Positions 7,295 to 8,667 of a stretch of DNA of 8,667 nt are shown piece after piece; position 1 is the first letter of the stretch, and every line of letters starts with the position of its first letter. Made by a program: the position numbers and the translations under genes. Origin of the DNA: Actinomycetota bacterium (GTDB lineage: Bacteria > Actinomycetota > Geothermincolia > Fen-727 > Anoxymicrobiaceae); contig JAENXM010000064.1 in the NCBI GenBank assembly GCA_016649525.1, positions 1 to 8,667 on the forward strand, given 5' to 3'. The notes under the pieces were generated by a model, which was not told where the DNA came from, did not search any database, and saw nothing but the letters and a program-made list of their open reading frames with translations.

Positions 7295-7328
7295 AATAGA
7301 AAAGGAGCTAACCGGATAGCAGCTCCTT
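7295..7328 (-). terminator. Rho-independent terminator after the small membrane protein
   Basis: On the minus strand AAGGAGCT (7328-7321) and AGCTCCTT (7309-7302) form a perfect 8-bp stem around an 11-nt loop, followed by a T-rich tail (TTCTATTT). It lies 23 nt after the stop codon of the small gene and separates it from the tRNA-Thr downstream. Confidence 0.75.
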
Positions 7329-7351
7329 CTATACCCGCGTTCGCGGAACTT

Positions 7352-7588
7352 TCACTTCACGTTGGGCACGTTATCCACTCGGACCTGCGTGCCGGCGGTC
7401 TGGGCGGTCGGCACTGCCTCCCTGGTAGGAATGAAGAGGGCTATTATCAAGCCTATGACCCCCAGAAGAAGCCCGAGGCAGAAGAAACCCACTGCATTCC
7501 TGTTCTTGCTCCTGGCGAGGGCCACGCAGCCGAGACCGCAGACCACTCCCACAACCAGAGCGACGATATAAAAAGTACTAATGGCCAC
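7352..7588 (-). CDS. Small two-helix membrane protein, function unknown
   Basis: A 78-residue protein with two hydrophobic helices (about 4-25 and 32-53) joined by a short basic turn, ARSKNRN (25-31). The second helix is glycine-rich (GFFCLGLLLGVIGLIIALF), and a polar tail of about 25 residues follows. The basic turn suggests, by the positive-inside rule, that the turn is cytoplasmic and both termini are outside. Small proteins with this layout (a K/R turn, then GF..G...G.IG) are common as uncharacterised bacterial membrane proteins, and I cannot assign a job. The start is GTG, not ATG, supported by the excellent ribosome binding site 6 nt upstream. It lies 114 bp downstream of porB on the same strand and has its own terminator, so it may be transcribed from its own promoter or by read-through from por. 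Confidence 0.8.
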   Translation of the reverse strand: MAISTFYIVALVVGVVCGLGCVALARSKNRNAVGFFCLGLLLGVIGLIIALFIPTREAVPTAQTAGTQVRVDNVPNVK

Positions 7589-7594
7589 GTCGAA

Positions 7595-7604
7595 TCACCC
7601 CCTT
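7595..7604 (-). promoter_or_regulatory. Strong ribosome binding site for the GTG-started small protein
   Basis: AAGGGGGTGA on the minus strand differs by one base from the complement of the 16S anti-Shine-Dalgarno (AAGGAGGTGA) and lies 6 nt before the GTG at 7588. It is the main support for that start and for the gene being real. Confidence 0.8.
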
Positions 7605-7702
7605 GGTTCTCCTACTCTTTATTCGGCAGACAGCCGCCTATACATGAGTAGTCAAGGGGTAATCCAGGGGTTTTTATTCGAGGTGTAAGAGAGCATCCCC
7701 TG

Positions 7703-8635
7703 TCAGATATACTCGGGAACCCAGCCGTGGAGCCTGCGGATGGACTCGGAGACCTCCTGCTCCAGAAGGTCCTCTGCCTCTTTTCCTTCCCTGCTCGCGA
7801 GGATCTGGCTGAAGCGTCCCTGGATCTCGAGGTAGTCCTTCACCGGCCTTTTTTTCACCTTGCCCTCTATGATCCTCTTGGTGGCCGCTGTGAAGCGTGT
7901 CTCCCCGTCCTCGTGCTCGTAAAGGAGCCACATGCCGCTCTGCACGGCCTTGCGGCTGACCTCTATCATCTGGCTCGAGGGGAACCTCCAGCCGGGCGGA
8001 CAGGGAGCGAGCAGCTCTATGTACTTGGTCCCCCGGATGCCCTTCGCCTTCAGCATCTTCTGGTAGAAATCAAGAGGATACGCAAGGGAGGCCGTCGCCA
8101 CATACGGGATCCTGTGGGCGATCATTATCTGGGCGATGTCCTTCCGGGGGTGGATCTTGCCGGCGGGAGTGGTGGTGGTCCAGGCACCCAGCGGCGTGGC
8201 GCCGCTTCGCTGGGTCCCGGTGTTCGAATACATCTCGTTGTTGTAGCAGACGTAGATGAAATCCGTCTCACGCTCAGCCGCCCCCGACAGGGACTGGATG
8301 CCGATGTCGTATGTGCCGCCGTCACCGGCCCAGGCTAGCACAGTCGGCTCTTCCTCCAGCTCGCCCCGCTTGACGAGCGCCTTCACGCCGGCAAGCACGC
8401 CGGAAGCGCTAGCGCCACCGGTGGCGAACAGCACGTTCATGAGCGGGAGGTCTATCGCCGAAAGCGGGTAGGAGCCCTGAAGCACCGACGTGCAGGAGGC
8501 GACGACCAGCAGTATCGTATCCCTGCCGAGCGCCTTGAAAGCGATGCGCAGGGCAAGACTCGCGGGACAACCCTGGCAGGCCGTGCTACCCGCCAGGAAA
8601 AGCTCTTCCTCTGGAAGCTCCTTGAAACTAACCAT
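7703..8635 (-). CDS. porB: Pyruvate:ferredoxin oxidoreductase, beta subunit
   Basis: A 310-residue protein, full length for the beta subunit of four-subunit-type pyruvate:ferredoxin oxidoreductases, which interconvert pyruvate and acetyl-CoA plus CO2 with reduced ferredoxin. The thiamine diphosphate motif starts at GDGGTYDIG (104-112) and ends at NN (132-133), the standard spacing of about 30 residues. C20 and C23 (CQGC), C48 and C212 are placed as the four ligands of the beta-subunit [4Fe-4S] cluster. YSNTGTQRS (136-144), followed by TPLGAWTTT and PAGK, is typical of the pyruvate-specific members. The enzyme is cytosolic and oxygen-sensitive, which fits an anaerobe. In such operons porB normally comes last after porA. 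Here the contig ends 12 bases before the start codon, so porA is not visible. AGAGGA abuts the ATG with almost no spacing, so initiation may rely on coupling to porA; a TAA at 8641-8643 could be the upstream stop. Confidence 0.95.
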   Translation of the reverse strand: MVSFKELPEEELFLAGSTACQGCPASLALRIAFKALGRDTILLVVASCTSVLQGSYPLSAIDLPLMNVLFATGGASASGVLAGVKALVKRGELEEEPTVLAWAGDGGTYDIGIQSLSGAAERETDFIYVCYNNEMYSNTGTQRSGATPLGAWTTTTPAGKIHPRKDIAQIMIAHRIPYVATASLAYPLDFYQKMLKAKGIRGTKYIELLAPCPPGWRFPSSQMIEVSRKAVQSGMWLLYEHEDGETRFTAATKRIIEGKVKKRPVKDYLEIQGRFSQILASREGKEAEDLLEQEVSESIRRLHGWVPEYI

Positions 8636-8646
8636 TCCTCTTATAC

Positions 8647-8667
8647 CTGTCTCTTATACACATCTCC
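8647..8667. other. Nextera transposase adapter remnant at the contig end
   Basis: The last bases read CTGTCTCTTATACACATCT (8647-8665), the Nextera Tn5 mosaic-end adapter read-through sequence, followed by CC, which continues as in the standard adapter. This is library-preparation sequence, not genomic. The genuine genome sequence ends at about 8646. Confidence 0.95.

Noticed and set aside
7142..7651. 169-codon plus-strand ORF
   Set aside because: It crosses the tRNA-Thr gene and runs antisense to the small membrane protein and its terminator, with no coding signature.
7627..7655. TTGACT on the minus strand as a -35 box for the small membrane gene
   Set aside because: No acceptable -10 box lies 16-18 nt downstream (the hexamer is TGTCTG).
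7665..7702. Inverted repeat CAGGGG...CCCCTG after porB as a terminator
   Set aside because: Only six base pairs around a loop of about 26 nt, with no T tract following on the minus strand.

Overview
Every gene that can be supported in this window lies on the minus strand. The stretch from about 1860 to the right end is GC-rich (one sampled kinase line is 65% GC). It carries strong Shine-Dalgarno sites, a pyruvate:ferredoxin oxidoreductase beta subunit, a cobalamin-binding radical SAM protein and a very large multi-PAS sensor kinase. This suggests an anaerobic bacterium. The small two-helix protein and the tRNA style would fit an anaerobic lineage of Actinobacteriota, but I cannot establish the taxonomy from one window. 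The right end finishes in a Nextera transposase adapter, so this is the end of an assembled contig and not a natural junction.

Layout from right to left, which is the direction of transcription: (i) porB, 7703-8635, the last gene of a por operon whose upstream part is cut off by the contig end; (ii) a 78-residue two-helix membrane protein starting at a GTG behind a near-perfect ribosome binding site, followed by a rho-independent terminator; (iii) a tRNA-Thr(CGT) gene with an encoded CCA end; (iv) a B12-binding radical SAM protein, best started at 7025; (v) a second tRNA gene that matches the first over all 72 body positions except the middle base of the anticodon, giving CAT; (vi) a 1170-residue cytosolic sensor histidine kinase with six PAS domains and one GAF domain; (vii) an AT-rich gene for a polytopic membrane protein of the GT-C glycosyltransferase type. 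The last one is open for 553 codons and runs off the left edge without a stop, so it is easily missed by callers that require complete ORFs.

The genes do not form one pathway. porB belongs to central carbon metabolism, the kinase is an orphan sensor with no response regulator in the window, and the membrane glycosyltransferase-like gene has a base composition foreign to the rest. The most unusual structure is the tRNA / radical SAM / tRNA block. Two 74-bp direct repeats in the same orientation bracket the radical SAM gene. One copy is a normal threonine tRNA, and the other is a threonine-type body carrying a methionine anticodon, with an abnormal 3' end. No intergenic stretch exceeds about 210 bases, and no CRISPR array, transposase or integrase was seen.
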